A model generated the notes under the pieces. It was not told the origin of the DNA and did not search any database. It saw only the letters and a program-made list of their open reading frames with translations. From positions 558,001-622,000 of the forward strand of contig NZ_LIPT01000001.1 of NCBI RefSeq assembly GCF_001418225.1: a stretch of DNA of 64,000 nucleotides, written 5' to 3'. Of the stretch, positions 8,563 to 16,895 are shown in pieces (the stretch's first letter is position 1; each line of letters begins with the position of its first letter). A program made the translations under genes and the position numbers. Origin of the DNA: Pannonibacter indicus (lineage in GTDB: Bacteria; Pseudomonadota; Alphaproteobacteria; Rhizobiales; Stappiaceae).

Positions 8563-9516
8563 ATGTCGGGGCAAATCGCTTTCCTGGTGCTTGGACGGCT
8601 CGGCGTGACTATGCTCACGCTGCTGATCGTGTCCTTCGTGGTCTTCGGCGCAACCCTCTTGCTGCCGGGCGATGTGGCGGAGATCCTGCTGGGTCAGGCC
8701 GCCACGCCCGAAGCCGTTGCCGGGCTGCGCGAGGCCATGCATCTCGATTCTCCGGCGCTCATCCGCTACGGCCAGTGGCTTCTGGGTATGGTTCAGGGCG
8801 ATTTTGGCATTTCCTATGCCAACAATATGCCGATTGCGGACATGATCGGCACCCGCCTTGCCAACACCCTGCGCCTGGCTGCCGTCACCACCACAATCTC
8901 TGTGCCGCTGGCCCTGTTCCTCGGCATCACCATGGCCGTCTACAAGGGCTCGCTCTATGACCGGGCCGTCACGACCACGGTGGTTTCCGTCATCTCCGTT
9001 CCCGAATTCATGATCGCCACCTTCGCCGTACTGGTCTTTGCTGTCTGGCTGCGCTGGCTGCCCGCCCTGTCGCTGGCCAATGACGTAAGCAGCTTCAGCC
9101 AGCTCCTGAAGGTCTTTGCCATGCCGGTGATCACGCTGACCTGTGTCATCTCGGCCCAGATGATCCGCATGACCCGCGCCGCCGTGATCGACGCGCTGAA
9201 GATGCCCTATGTGGAGATGGCGCTTCTCAAGGGAGCCTCGCGCAGCCGCATGGTAATGCGCCACGCCCTGCCCAATGCCATCGGCCCGATCGCCAATGCG
9301 GTCGCCCTGTCCCTGTCCTACCTGCTGGGCGGCGTGATCATTGTCGAGACGATCTTCAACTATCCGGGCATTGCCAAGCTGATGGTGGATGCGGTTTCCA
9401 CCCGTGACCTGCCGCTTATCCAGAGCTGCGCGATGATCTTCTGCTTCGGCTTCCTGCTGCTGATCACCATCGCCGACATCATCGCCATTCTTTCCAACCC
9501 GAGGCTGCGCACATGA
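8563..9516 (+). CDS. ABC transporter permease, DppB type
   Basis: This 317-residue inner-membrane permease has about six hydrophobic segments: an N-terminal TM, a long periplasmic loop, then five TMs. The cytoplasmic coupling motif reads EMALLKGASRSRMVMRHALPNAIGP (the EAA loop), and the C-terminus has the PGIAKLMVDAVSTRDLP stretch typical of DppB/OppB. GGAGG lies 7 bases before the ATG. It overlaps the next permease by ATGA. It forms the heterodimeric channel with the 9513-10352 product for uptake of the ligand of the family 5 binding protein. Confidence 0.9.
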   Translation: MSGQIAFLVLGRLGVTMLTLLIVSFVVFGATLLLPGDVAEILLGQAATPEAVAGLREAMHLDSPALIRYGQWLLGMVQGDFGISYANNMPIADMIGTRLANTLRLAAVTTTISVPLALFLGITMAVYKGSLYDRAVTTTVVSVISVPEFMIATFAVLVFAVWLRWLPALSLANDVSSFSQLLKVFAMPVITLTCVISAQMIRMTRAAVIDALKMPYVEMALLKGASRSRMVMRHALPNAIGPIANAVALSLSYLLGGVIIVETIFNYPGIAKLMVDAVSTRDLPLIQSCAMIFCFGFLLLITIADIIAILSNPRLRT

Positions 9517-10352
9517 GCCAGACGCCCGTTTTCCCGGCCCGCTTCGGGTTCCGGATGAACACCACCGGCATCGTGGCCGGGCTGATCATCCTGTTCTGGG
9601 CGCTGGTCGCCATCGCCGGACCTTCGGTTGCCCCCTATGCGCCCGGCGATATCGTCGATTTCGATTTCTACGGCCCCATCTCGGAAAAGCTGTGGCTGGG
9701 CTCGGACTATCTTGGCCGGGACATCTTCTCCCGCATCCTGCTGGGCACGCGCTACACCGTCGGCATTTCCTTTGCGTCTGTGTGCATTGCCTGTTTCTCC
9801 GGTGTGGTTCTGGGCATGACGGCGGCCGTCACCGGCGGCTGGTTCGACACGGTGCTGAGCCGCGTGCTGGATGCACTCAACTCGATCCCGTCCAAGCTCT
9901 TCGGCCTCGTCATGGTCGCGGCCATCGGCTCGTCCATTCCGGTGCTCATCATCCTGCTGGCCGTCATCTATACCCCTGGCTCCTACCGCTTTGCCCGGGC
10001 ACTGGCGGTCAATTGCAACACGATGGATTACGTCACTGTGGCACGGGCGCGCGGCGAGCGGACGCTGTATCTCATTTTCCAGGAAATCCTGCCCAACATC
10101 ACCGGCCCGGTGCTGGCTGACCTTGGCCTGCGCTTTGTCTTCATCGTGCTGCTGCTGTCCGGCCTCTCGTTCCTGGGCCTTGGCGTGCAGCCGCCCAATG
10201 CGGACTGGGGCTCCCTCGTGAAGGAAAACATCGGCGGCCTGCCCTTTGGCGCCCCGGCGGTAATTGCACCATGCCTCGCCATCGCCAGCCTGACGATCAG
10301 CGTCAACCTTCTGATCGACAACCTGCCAGTCAAGATCCGGGACCGCGCCTGA
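9513..10352 (+). CDS. ABC transporter permease, DppC type
   Basis: This 279-residue inner-membrane protein has a DppC/OppC layout: an N-terminal TM, the LGSDYLGRDIFSRILLGTRY signature at the start of the transport domain, and an ARARGERTLYLIFQEILPNI coupling loop. FLGLGVQPPNADWGSLVKE near the C-terminus is also characteristic. It starts within the stop of the DppB-type gene and ends overlapping the ATPase start (ATGA), so the three are translationally coupled. Confidence 0.9.
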   Translation: MSQTPVFPARFGFRMNTTGIVAGLIILFWALVAIAGPSVAPYAPGDIVDFDFYGPISEKLWLGSDYLGRDIFSRILLGTRYTVGISFASVCIACFSGVVLGMTAAVTGGWFDTVLSRVLDALNSIPSKLFGLVMVAAIGSSIPVLIILLAVIYTPGSYRFARALAVNCNTMDYVTVARARGERTLYLIFQEILPNITGPVLADLGLRFVFIVLLLSGLSFLGLGVQPPNADWGSLVKENIGGLPFGAPAVIAPCLAIASLTISVNLLIDNLPVKIRDRA

Positions 10353-12010
10353 TGACCAAACCTCTTGCCGAAATCCAGGATCTGCACGTCGAAGCCCGCA
10401 CGGACTCTGGCCGCCGGGTGGAGATCATCAAGGGCGTCAGCCTGACCATCAACCCGGGTGAGATCGTTGCGCTCATCGGCGAAAGCGGATCGGGCAAGAC
10501 CACGATTGCCCTCACCCTGATGGGTTACACCCGCGCTGGCTGCAAGATCAGCGGTGGCAAGGTTCTGCTTGGCGGGCAGGATCTGGTGACCATGAGCGAG
10601 GCGTCGCGCCAGAAGCTGCGCGGCACGGATGTGGCCTATGTGCCGCAGAGTGCGGCTGCCGCCTTCAACCCCTCGCACCGGCTCATCGATCAGGTGGTCG
10701 AAGTTGCCAGCATCCACAAGCTGATGAGCCGGACAGAAGCCCGTGCCAAGGCTGTGGACCTGTTCTGCGCCCTCGCCCTGCCCGATCCGGAAACCATTGG
10801 CGAGCGCTATCCGCATCAGGTCTCCGGCGGCCAGTTGCAGCGCCTTGCCGCCGCCATGGCCCTCATTGGCGGCCCGCAGCTCGTCATCTTCGATGAGCCC
10901 ACCACCGCGCTGGACGTGACCACCCAGATCGAAGTGCTGCGCGCCTTCAAGTCCGTCATGCGCAAGGGCGGCATGGCCGGGGTCTATGTCTCCCACGACC
11001 TTGCCGTCGTCGCGCAGATTGCCGACCGGATCATTGTGCTCAAGGGCGGCGAGATCCAGGAGGAAGGCTCGACACAGCAGATCCTGCATGCGGCCACCCA
11101 CCCTTATACGAAAGAGCTTCTGGCCGCCTTCCAGCCGGTGCCCTTCACAGCGCCGGCAGATGCTGCGGTGGACATGCCTGTCAAGCGGCCGATCCTCGAA
11201 GTCAGCGGCGTTTACGCAGGCTATGGCCCGATCGAACCAACCGGCCTGCCCTTCAAGACCGTGCTGAAGAACGTCAGCTGCAAGCTGGAGCGCGGGCATA
11301 ATCTCGGCGTCATCGGCGAAAGCGGCTCGGGCAAATCCACCCTCGCCCGCGTCATCGCCGGCCTGCTGCCGCCGGTGCGCGGCCATGTGCAGCTGGATGG
11401 CAAGGAGCTTGATCCGAAAGCCAGATTGCGCAGCAAGGAAGAGCTGCGGCGCATGCAGATCGTCTTCCAGCTAGCTGATACGGCACTCAATCCCTCCCGG
11501 TCCGTTGCAGATATTCTTGGCCGTCCGCTTGCGTTTTACCATGGCCAGAAAGGCGCTGAGCAGGAGGCCCGCGTCAACGAACTGCTGGACATGGTGCAAC
11601 TGCCCCGCGCCCTGCGCCACCGCATGCCGGGTGAACTCTCCGGCGGGCAGAAGCAGCGCGTCAACTTCGCCAGAGCCCTTGCCGCCAAACCGGACATCAT
11701 CCTGTGCGACGAAATCACCTCCGCCCTCGACACGGTCGTCGCGGCAGCCGTGATCGAACTGCTGAAGGAATTGCAGCGGGAGCTGGGCCTCTCCTACGTC
11801 TTCATCAGCCACGACCTCTCCACCGTCCAGTCGATCTGCGATCAGGTAATGGTGATGCAGCATGGCGAGATGGTGGAGCTTCTGGCCAATAACCAGCTGC
11901 CGGGCGGCGCCACCCACCCCTATTCCAAGCTGCTCTTCTCCTCCGTGCCGAAACTCGACACCGGCTGGCTCGACAGCCTGCCCGAGAATTTCGCCAGCAC
12001 GGGGGCGTGA
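10352..12010 (+). CDS. Dipeptide-type ABC transporter ATP-binding protein, fused DppD-DppF form
   Basis: This 552-residue protein contains two complete ABC ATPase domains in tandem. Domain 1 has Walker A GESGSGKTT (residues 43-51), signature VSGGQLQR and Walker B FDEPTTALD. Domain 2 has GESGSGKST near residue 320 and signature LSGGQKQR. Its Walker B reads CDEITSALD, with Ile in place of the usual Pro; the catalytic Glu is kept. It energises the importer encoded upstream. The start is the ATG overlapping the DppC stop; the longer open frame (27 more codons) lies inside DppC. It is the last gene of the transport operon. Confidence 0.9.
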   Translation: MTKPLAEIQDLHVEARTDSGRRVEIIKGVSLTINPGEIVALIGESGSGKTTIALTLMGYTRAGCKISGGKVLLGGQDLVTMSEASRQKLRGTDVAYVPQSAAAAFNPSHRLIDQVVEVASIHKLMSRTEARAKAVDLFCALALPDPETIGERYPHQVSGGQLQRLAAAMALIGGPQLVIFDEPTTALDVTTQIEVLRAFKSVMRKGGMAGVYVSHDLAVVAQIADRIIVLKGGEIQEEGSTQQILHAATHPYTKELLAAFQPVPFTAPADAAVDMPVKRPILEVSGVYAGYGPIEPTGLPFKTVLKNVSCKLERGHNLGVIGESGSGKSTLARVIAGLLPPVRGHVQLDGKELDPKARLRSKEELRRMQIVFQLADTALNPSRSVADILGRPLAFYHGQKGAEQEARVNELLDMVQLPRALRHRMPGELSGGQKQRVNFARALAAKPDIILCDEITSALDTVVAAAVIELLKELQRELGLSYVFISHDLSTVQSICDQVMVMQHGEMVELLANNQLPGGATHPYSKLLFSSVPKLDTGWLDSLPENFASTGA

Positions 12011-12086
12011 GAGGCTTGGTTTTGGGGGCGCAAGTTCTCGCCGGAACGGCTCCGGCGGAAGGATTCACGCGCCCTTTCAATCTTCA

Positions 12087-12114
12087 CCCCGGACGCAGCG
12101 AAGCGGAGATCCGG
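12087..12114. repeat. REP-like hairpin unit (CCCGGACG...GAGATCCGG), copy 1
   Basis: A short imperfect palindrome with CCGGA/TCCGG ends around GCAGCGAAGCGGAGA. A near-identical unit lies at 27768-27795. Both are intergenic. The rest of 12011-12241, between convergent genes, holds no gene. Confidence 0.6.
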
Positions 12115-12241
12115 AGCCGGTGAGCCAAAGAGTCTCGACTTTAACCTATTGAATCAACAGATACCTCGGTTCACCGGCTCCATCTCGCGCAAGGCACGTC
12201 AGGCGGACGGCGGAGGAACAGGACCACCTGTCGCCGCCCCC

Positions 12242-12718
12242 TCACATCGGGAAAATCGTCTTCAGCGGCAGGTGGGATTTCACGAAAGGCGACTTAATCA
12301 CCACGAAGCTGAAGTACTTGTCGATGCCGACATCCATGTCGATCATCCGCTCCATGATCGCCTGATAATCGCCGATGCTGCCGGTGACGAATTTCAGCAG
12401 GTAGTCATAGCCGCCGGAGATCAGGTGGCATTCGATGATCTCCTCCACCTTTTCCGCCGCCTGCTGGAAGCGGTCGAAGTCCATCTTGCGGTGGTTCTTC
12501 AAGGTGATTTCGGTGAAAACCGTCAGCGTCGGGCCGAGTTTGGCAAGATCGATCTGCGCCGCATAGCCGGTGATATAGCCCGCCTGTTGCAGTTTTTTCA
12601 CCCGCATCAGACAGGGGCTGGGCGACAGGTGCACAAGCTCGGCCAGCTCCACATTGGTGATGCGGCCATTTTTCTGCAGCTCGTGCAGAATGCGGATGTC
12701 GATCCGGTCCAGCTTCAT
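12242..12718 (-). CDS. Lrp/AsnC family transcriptional regulator
   Basis: This 158-residue regulator starts at MKLDRIDIRILHELQ (ATG at 12718), the canonical Lrp start; a 17-codon upstream extension has no support. It has an N-terminal winged HTH (about residues 3-60, with ITNVELAELVHLSPSPCLMRVKKL) and a C-terminal RAM/AsnC ligand-binding domain containing SGGYDYLLKFV. Such proteins form octamers and sense amino acids. It is transcribed away from the DadA-like gene, with two GCAGAAAATGCC boxes in the 210-bp gap. It is the natural candidate regulator of the whole island, sensing its amino-acid or amine substrate. Confidence 0.9.
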   Translation of the reverse strand: MKLDRIDIRILHELQKNGRITNVELAELVHLSPSPCLMRVKKLQQAGYITGYAAQIDLAKLGPTLTVFTEITLKNHRKMDFDRFQQAAEKVEEIIECHLISGGYDYLLKFVTGSIGDYQAIMERMIDMDVGIDKYFSFVVIKSPFVKSHLPLKTIFPM

Positions 12719-12746
12719 GATGCCCTCTCGCAATTTGCCGAGAGTA

Positions 12747-12761
12747 AGCAGAAAATGCCGG
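12747..12761. promoter_or_regulatory. Putative AsnC/Lrp operator, lrp-proximal copy
   Basis: AGCAGAAAATGCCGG, nearly the same dyad as at 6027-6041, lies about 30 bp upstream of the lrp start on its transcription side. It fits autoregulation. Confidence 0.5.
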
Positions 12762-12845
12762 ACAGGCAATCAGTCAAATCTCCCTCAATACAAAAAGATT
12801 TCTCCACGGAACGAACACCACCCCGCCGCCCACGCATCCAGTTTC

Positions 12846-12860
12846 AGCAGAAAATGCCGC
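12846..12860. promoter_or_regulatory. Putative AsnC/Lrp operator, dadA-proximal copy
   Basis: AGCAGAAAATGCCGC repeats the box exactly 99 bp from the lrp-proximal copy in the same orientation and about 70 bp before the flavoprotein start. Two boxes in phase could allow wrapping or looping by an Lrp octamer. Confidence 0.5.
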
Positions 12861-12928
12861 ATCATGGCATCACTGCAGTAGCCATGCCTGACAGGCCGCC
12901 GCTAGGGTGCAAGTCAAAGGAGCTTTCC

Positions 12929-14245
12929 ATGCGCGCACCCCTGCTGACAATCGAAACCGCCGATGACCTGCCAGCCAAGGCCGATGTTGTGATCATCGGT
13001 GCCGGCATCGTGGGCACCTGCGCAGCCTATTACCTAGCAAAGCGCGGGGTGAAGGTGGTGCTGGCGGAAAAGGGCCGCCCCGGTGCCGAGCAGTCCAGCC
13101 GCAACTGGGGCTGGTGCCGCCAGCAGAACCGCGATGAACGCGAACTCCCGATGGCGACCCGCAGCCTCGCACTGTGGGATGAGCTTGCCGCCGAGATCGG
13201 CCCTGGCCTTGGCTTCCGCCGCTCCGGCCTGTTGTATCTGTCCAACAACGAGGCCGAGATCGAGGGCTGGGCGCGCTGGCGCGATTTCGCCCGTACGCAG
13301 AATGTCATCACCCACATGCTCACCGCCGAAGAGGCCGCCGAGCGCGGGCGGGCAACGGGCAAGAGCTGGAAGGGCGGCGTCTTCTCCCCGACCGATGGCA
13401 TTGCCGATCCGGCCAGCGCCGTGCCGCTGATTGCGAAGGCCGCCGAGACCCATGGCGGCCGCGTACTGCAGAACTGCGCCGTGCGCGGGCTGGAACTCTC
13501 CGGCGGCCGTGTCAGCGGCGTCGTGACCGAGCGCGGCACCATCCGCACAAAGACTGCCGTCATGGCGGGCGGTGCCTGGGCCTCCAGCTTCTGCCGCCAG
13601 CTCGGCATCCGTTTTCCGCAGGCCTCCGTCCGCGCCTCGATCCTCGCCGTCAGCGAGGCAGCAGGCATTCCGGATGCACTGCACACGGCACGCGTGTCTC
13701 TGACCGCACGCAAGGGCGGGCACACGCTCGCCATTTCCGGCCGCGCCCGTGTTGACCCGACCGCGCAGATGCTGCGCTTCGGCACCACCTTCGTTCCGAT
13801 GTTCCTGAAGCGGCACAAGTCCCTCGCCATCGGCGGACTTGAGGGCCTGCGCAGCGGTCATGAGGGCCTGTCGCGCTGGCGGCTCGACCGGGAAACGCCA
13901 ATGGAGCGCATGCGCATCCTGGACCCGGCGCCTGATCCGTCTCAGATCCGCGACACGCTGGCCCGCGCCCGTGAACTGATCCCGGCGCTCAATCAGAGTG
14001 AGGTTACCGCAGCCTGGGCGGGCTATATCGACAGCACGCCGGATGGCGTGCCGGCCATTGGTGAAACGCAGATCCCCGGCTTCGTGCTTGCCGCCGGCTT
14101 CAGCGGCCATGGCTTCGGCATCGGCCCCGGCGCGGGCGACATGATCGCCGATATCGTCATGGGGCGGGAGCCGGCGCTAGACGCCAAGCCCTATCATCCC
14201 TCCCGCTTCAGCGAGAGTTCCTGGGGCAAGGTTGCCGATTTCTAA
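12929..14245 (+). CDS. FAD-dependent oxidoreductase, DadA-like (DAO family)
   Basis: This 438-residue protein starts at the ATG at 12929, preceded by AAAGGAG at 12916-12922; the much longer open frame covers the divergent promoter and antisense of lrp. It has the FAD motif GAGIVG at residues 24-29, a SSRNWGWCRQQNRDERE substrate/FAD loop, and a C-terminal AAGFSGHGFGIGPGAGDMIAD motif. It probably oxidatively deaminates or N-dealkylates an amino acid or amine. It is diverged from the flavoprotein at 342-1619, so the island has two distinct amine oxidases. It ends 31 bp from the convergent GNAT gene. Confidence 0.87.
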   Translation: MRAPLLTIETADDLPAKADVVIIGAGIVGTCAAYYLAKRGVKVVLAEKGRPGAEQSSRNWGWCRQQNRDERELPMATRSLALWDELAAEIGPGLGFRRSGLLYLSNNEAEIEGWARWRDFARTQNVITHMLTAEEAAERGRATGKSWKGGVFSPTDGIADPASAVPLIAKAAETHGGRVLQNCAVRGLELSGGRVSGVVTERGTIRTKTAVMAGGAWASSFCRQLGIRFPQASVRASILAVSEAAGIPDALHTARVSLTARKGGHTLAISGRARVDPTAQMLRFGTTFVPMFLKRHKSLAIGGLEGLRSGHEGLSRWRLDRETPMERMRILDPAPDPSQIRDTLARARELIPALNQSEVTAAWAGYIDSTPDGVPAIGETQIPGFVLAAGFSGHGFGIGPGAGDMIADIVMGREPALDAKPYHPSRFSESSWGKVADF

Positions 14246-14276
14246 GACAGGGCCAGTCCGCATCTCTCTGTCTGCA

Positions 14277-15140
14277 TCATCCCAAGGCGTGATTGACAAG
14301 GCCGAATGTGGTGACCGGACCGCATTCTGGCACGTTGCCCAGGGTCATGGTCGTCACCGTGTCGTAAAGGCCAAGCCCGGCCTCCTGCAGGAAACGGCGC
14401 AGCGGACCGTCTTCAGCCCGCGTGTCCATGCGCAGGAACACACCCTGATGGGCTGCCACATGCGGACGGATGAGGGCAATCGCATCCTCTTCCGTTTCTG
14501 CGGCAACGGGCCCGATCACACGCCCGCGGCCAAACTCCCGGCTCAACGCAAAACCGGCCACTTTGCCTTCACGCAGGATCACCGTGCCCTCGGAAAGCCC
14601 GAAGAGCCGCTCAAACACCTGACTGCGGTCTGCGCCATAGGCACTGGCATCAAGAGCAACGATCTGCGAAGCATGGACCGGGAGCATCGGCACCGCGGTT
14701 TCAGGCCCATCCGGCAGTTTTACCGCCATGCCCTGATGCTGATAGACGGCCGCCCGTGGAATGAAGCCCAGCGACAGATAGAGCCGGTAGGCTGCCTTGG
14801 TGGCATTGAGCACCTTGCCCCGGTCCGCCGTATCCGCCAGCACGTGCTGCATCAGCCAGGCCCCCGCCCCATGCTCCTGCAGGCGCGGCGATGTGATGAC
14901 CATGCCGATGGTTGCAAGCTCAGGACCAATGGGAAACCACATGGCAGAGCCCAGCACACGGCCGATCTCGTCGCGGGCGACATAGCCATGGCCGAGGCCG
15001 ATGGCGAGTTCCCAGTCCTTGGGACGGTGCGGCCAGTTGACGCCAATCGACAGCTCATGCAAGCGGGGAATGTCATCCGGCAGCATGTCCGTGAGGGTCA
15101 CCTCGTAGGTGTCGAGCGTCTTGGTCAGACCGGCCTGCAC
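14277..15140 (-). CDS. GNAT family N-acetyltransferase (paralog B)
   Basis: This 287-residue protein shares layout and motifs with the GNAT at 2663-3520: WPHRPKDW at residues 36-43, acetyl-CoA loop QEHGAG at 88-93, then KAAYRLYLSLGFIPRAAVYQHQG. A C-terminal second domain spans about 150-287. It is transcribed convergently with the DadA-like gene and lies 73 bp downstream of the LacI-type regulator, so it may have its own promoter. The paired GNATs at the two flanks suggest acetylation of two related amines or of one amine at two steps. The substrate is unknown. Confidence 0.8.
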   Translation of the reverse strand: MQAGLTKTLDTYEVTLTDMLPDDIPRLHELSIGVNWPHRPKDWELAIGLGHGYVARDEIGRVLGSAMWFPIGPELATIGMVITSPRLQEHGAGAWLMQHVLADTADRGKVLNATKAAYRLYLSLGFIPRAAVYQHQGMAVKLPDGPETAVPMLPVHASQIVALDASAYGADRSQVFERLFGLSEGTVILREGKVAGFALSREFGRGRVIGPVAAETEEDAIALIRPHVAAHQGVFLRMDTRAEDGPLRRFLQEAGLGLYDTVTTMTLGNVPECGPVTTFGLVNHALG

Positions 15141-15213
15141 GCGCTTGCTCCCTCAAGTTGCGGTCAGGACGAGTCTAACAGCTGACCGCGGAATTTCGTG
15201 CTATTTCCGGGCG

Positions 15214-16257
15214 TTAGGAAGCAGATTCTGCCACAGCCCGTTCCCTGCCCCAGTCCGGCAACAGCGGACGCGTGGTGTTGCCCTCGATAATACGCAATCC
15301 GATTTCCTGACCGGGCACGGGAGAATTCTTGCGGCAAAGCTGGAGGAGGCAGCAGGCCGCCTGGCGCCCAAGCTGCAGGCGCGGCAGGTCCAGCGTGGTC
15401 AGCCGCGTGCGGATGGAAAAGGCATGCGCGGTGCCGTTGAAGCCGATGACCGAGACCTGCCCCGGCACATCGATCCCCGTCTCAAACAGATAGCGCAGGC
15501 CGCCTGCCGCCATCGCATCATTGAGGAAGTGGATCCCCTCCACATCCGGCACGCTTCCCAGCAGCTGCTGGACCAGCAGGGTGCCGCTTTCCACCTGCCG
15601 CGGCAAAGTGCCGCCATCCAGAACGGTCAGGCGTGCACCGGCGGCCGACACCTCCGCCGCAAATCCCTTGAAGCGCTCACGGGCGCATAGATCGGCCTCC
15701 AGCTGCGAGCCGACATAGGCCAGGCGCCGGAGGCCCGCATCCAGCAGCCGCCGTGCCGCCATGCGCCCAGCCCCGGCGTGATCAACCCCCACCGCCGCAT
15801 CAAGACCGGCATTGCGCTGATCCCACATCTGCACCGCCGGCACCTGCCGCCGCTCCAGCAGCGCCTGCGCCTTTTCCGTGCGCAGGATCCCGCCCGACAC
15901 CAGCAATCCTGCGGGCTTCAGCGACAGCATGGTCCGCAGCAGACTCTCTTCCAGCCCGGGATCGAAGAAGGTCTCGCCAATGAAGGTCTGCAGCCCCTCC
16001 GGCCGCAGCACCCCGTGAATGCCGCCCAGAACCTCCGCATAGACATGATCGCTGATCGAGGGGATGAGAACCGCCACAAGCTTGCTGGTGCGTGAGCTGA
16101 GCGCACCAGCAAGCGAGTTGGGCACATAGCCCAGTTCGTCGGCCAGCTGCTTGATTCGCGCCCGTGTCCCGGCACTCAGCCGCCCGGTATCCCTGAGCGC
16201 CTTCGACACGGTCATCGGGCTGACCCCTGCCCGCACCGCCAGATCGGCGATGGTCAC
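15214..16257 (-). CDS. LacI family transcriptional regulator of the adjacent TRAP operon
   Basis: I place the start at the GTG at 16257 (VTIADLAVRAGVSPMTVSKAL), giving 347 residues, because GGAAGAG lies about 8 bases upstream. The open frame extends to an ATG at 16332 without a ribosome site, and that extension would translate two tandem operators as DDIDNK repeats. The N-terminal HTH (residues 2-22) and hinge ELGYVPNSLAGALS are classic LacI/GalR; the periplasmic-binding-like effector domain follows. It faces the TRAP operon, with three GTTATCGATAAC-like operators between them. It probably represses that operon and itself until a sugar acid binds. Confidence 0.88.
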   Translation of the reverse strand: MTIADLAVRAGVSPMTVSKALRDTGRLSAGTRARIKQLADELGYVPNSLAGALSSRTSKLVAVLIPSISDHVYAEVLGGIHGVLRPEGLQTFIGETFFDPGLEESLLRTMLSLKPAGLLVSGGILRTEKAQALLERRQVPAVQMWDQRNAGLDAAVGVDHAGAGRMAARRLLDAGLRRLAYVGSQLEADLCARERFKGFAAEVSAAGARLTVLDGGTLPRQVESGTLLVQQLLGSVPDVEGIHFLNDAMAAGGLRYLFETGIDVPGQVSVIGFNGTAHAFSIRTRLTTLDLPRLQLGRQAACCLLQLCRKNSPVPGQEIGLRIIEGNTTRPLLPDWGRERAVAESAS

Positions 16258-16293
16258 GGGACGCTCTTCCGGAAGAGCTTGACGCTCAAATTT

Positions 16294-16349
16294 GTTATCG
16301 ATATCATCCAATTTGTTATCGATATCATCCATGGTGGGTTAACGATAAC
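16294..16349. promoter_or_regulatory. Three in-phase LacI-type operators between lacI and TRAP genes
   Basis: GTTATCGATATC occurs at 16294-16305 and 16315-16326 inside a perfect 21-bp tandem duplication (16289-16330). GTTAACGATAAC follows at 16338-16349. Each differs by one base from the palindrome GTTATCGATAAC found at 23152 and 29041. Starts are spaced 21 and 23 bp, about two helical turns, so bound repressors would lie on one DNA face. Confidence 0.65.
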
Positions 16350-16403
16350 TCAAACGCACATCCCGTGCAATTTGAAGCATTCCAACTTCTGGGAGGAGGA
16401 CGG

Positions 16404-16895
16404 ATGCACAGCATAATCCGCCTCATATGGCGCTCGATCGATCTCATCATGGCGGCGCTTCTGACCGCGATGATTGCCATCGTTTTTGCCAATGTCGTCC
16501 TGCGCTATGGTTTCTCCTCCGGCATCCGCGTTTCGGTGGAACTCTCGCGCCTGTGGTTTGTCTGGGTGGTCATGCTGGGTGCTGCCGTCACCCTGCGCCG
16601 GGGCGAGCATCTGGCTCTGGCTGAATTCGCCGAGGCTGCCTTCCCGAAATACATCGGCCTCCTGCGCCGCGCCTGCTGGCTGGTGATCCTCGTCACCGTG
16701 CTGATGCTGTTCTGGGGCTGCATGAAGCAGGCCATGATGAACATGTCCAACATCTCGCCACTGACAGGCCTGCCCTCAGGCCTCTTCTATCTGGCGGGCG
16801 TCGTGTCCTCGGTGCTCATGACGGCCATTGCGGTGGTCCGCATCATCAATCCTGACAGCGTGAAGCAAGTCCTTGCAGAGGATGGCGCGGAATGA
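16404..16895 (+). CDS. TRAP transporter small permease (DctQ type)
   Basis: The protein has 163 residues from MHSIIRLIWRSID, preceded by GGGAGGAGGA; the open frame begins 13 codons earlier without support. Four predicted TM segments with the conserved LWFVWVVMLGAAVTLRRGEH region mark a DctQ subunit. It is a structural partner of the large permease in the inner membrane and overlaps it by ATGA. It is the first gene of the TRAP operon under the triple operator. The likely cargo is a sugar acid such as gluconate or idonate, judged only from the neighbouring catabolic genes. Confidence 0.87.
   Translation: MHSIIRLIWRSIDLIMAALLTAMIAIVFANVVLRYGFSSGIRVSVELSRLWFVWVVMLGAAVTLRRGEHLALAEFAEAAFPKYIGLLRRACWLVILVTVLMLFWGCMKQAMMNMSNISPLTGLPSGLFYLAGVVSSVLMTAIAVVRIINPDSVKQVLAEDGAE

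Noticed and set aside
16258-16332. N-terminal extension of the TRAP LacI regulator
   Set aside because: No ribosome site precedes ATG 16332, and the extra residues only translate the tandem operators. I keep the GTG start at 16257.
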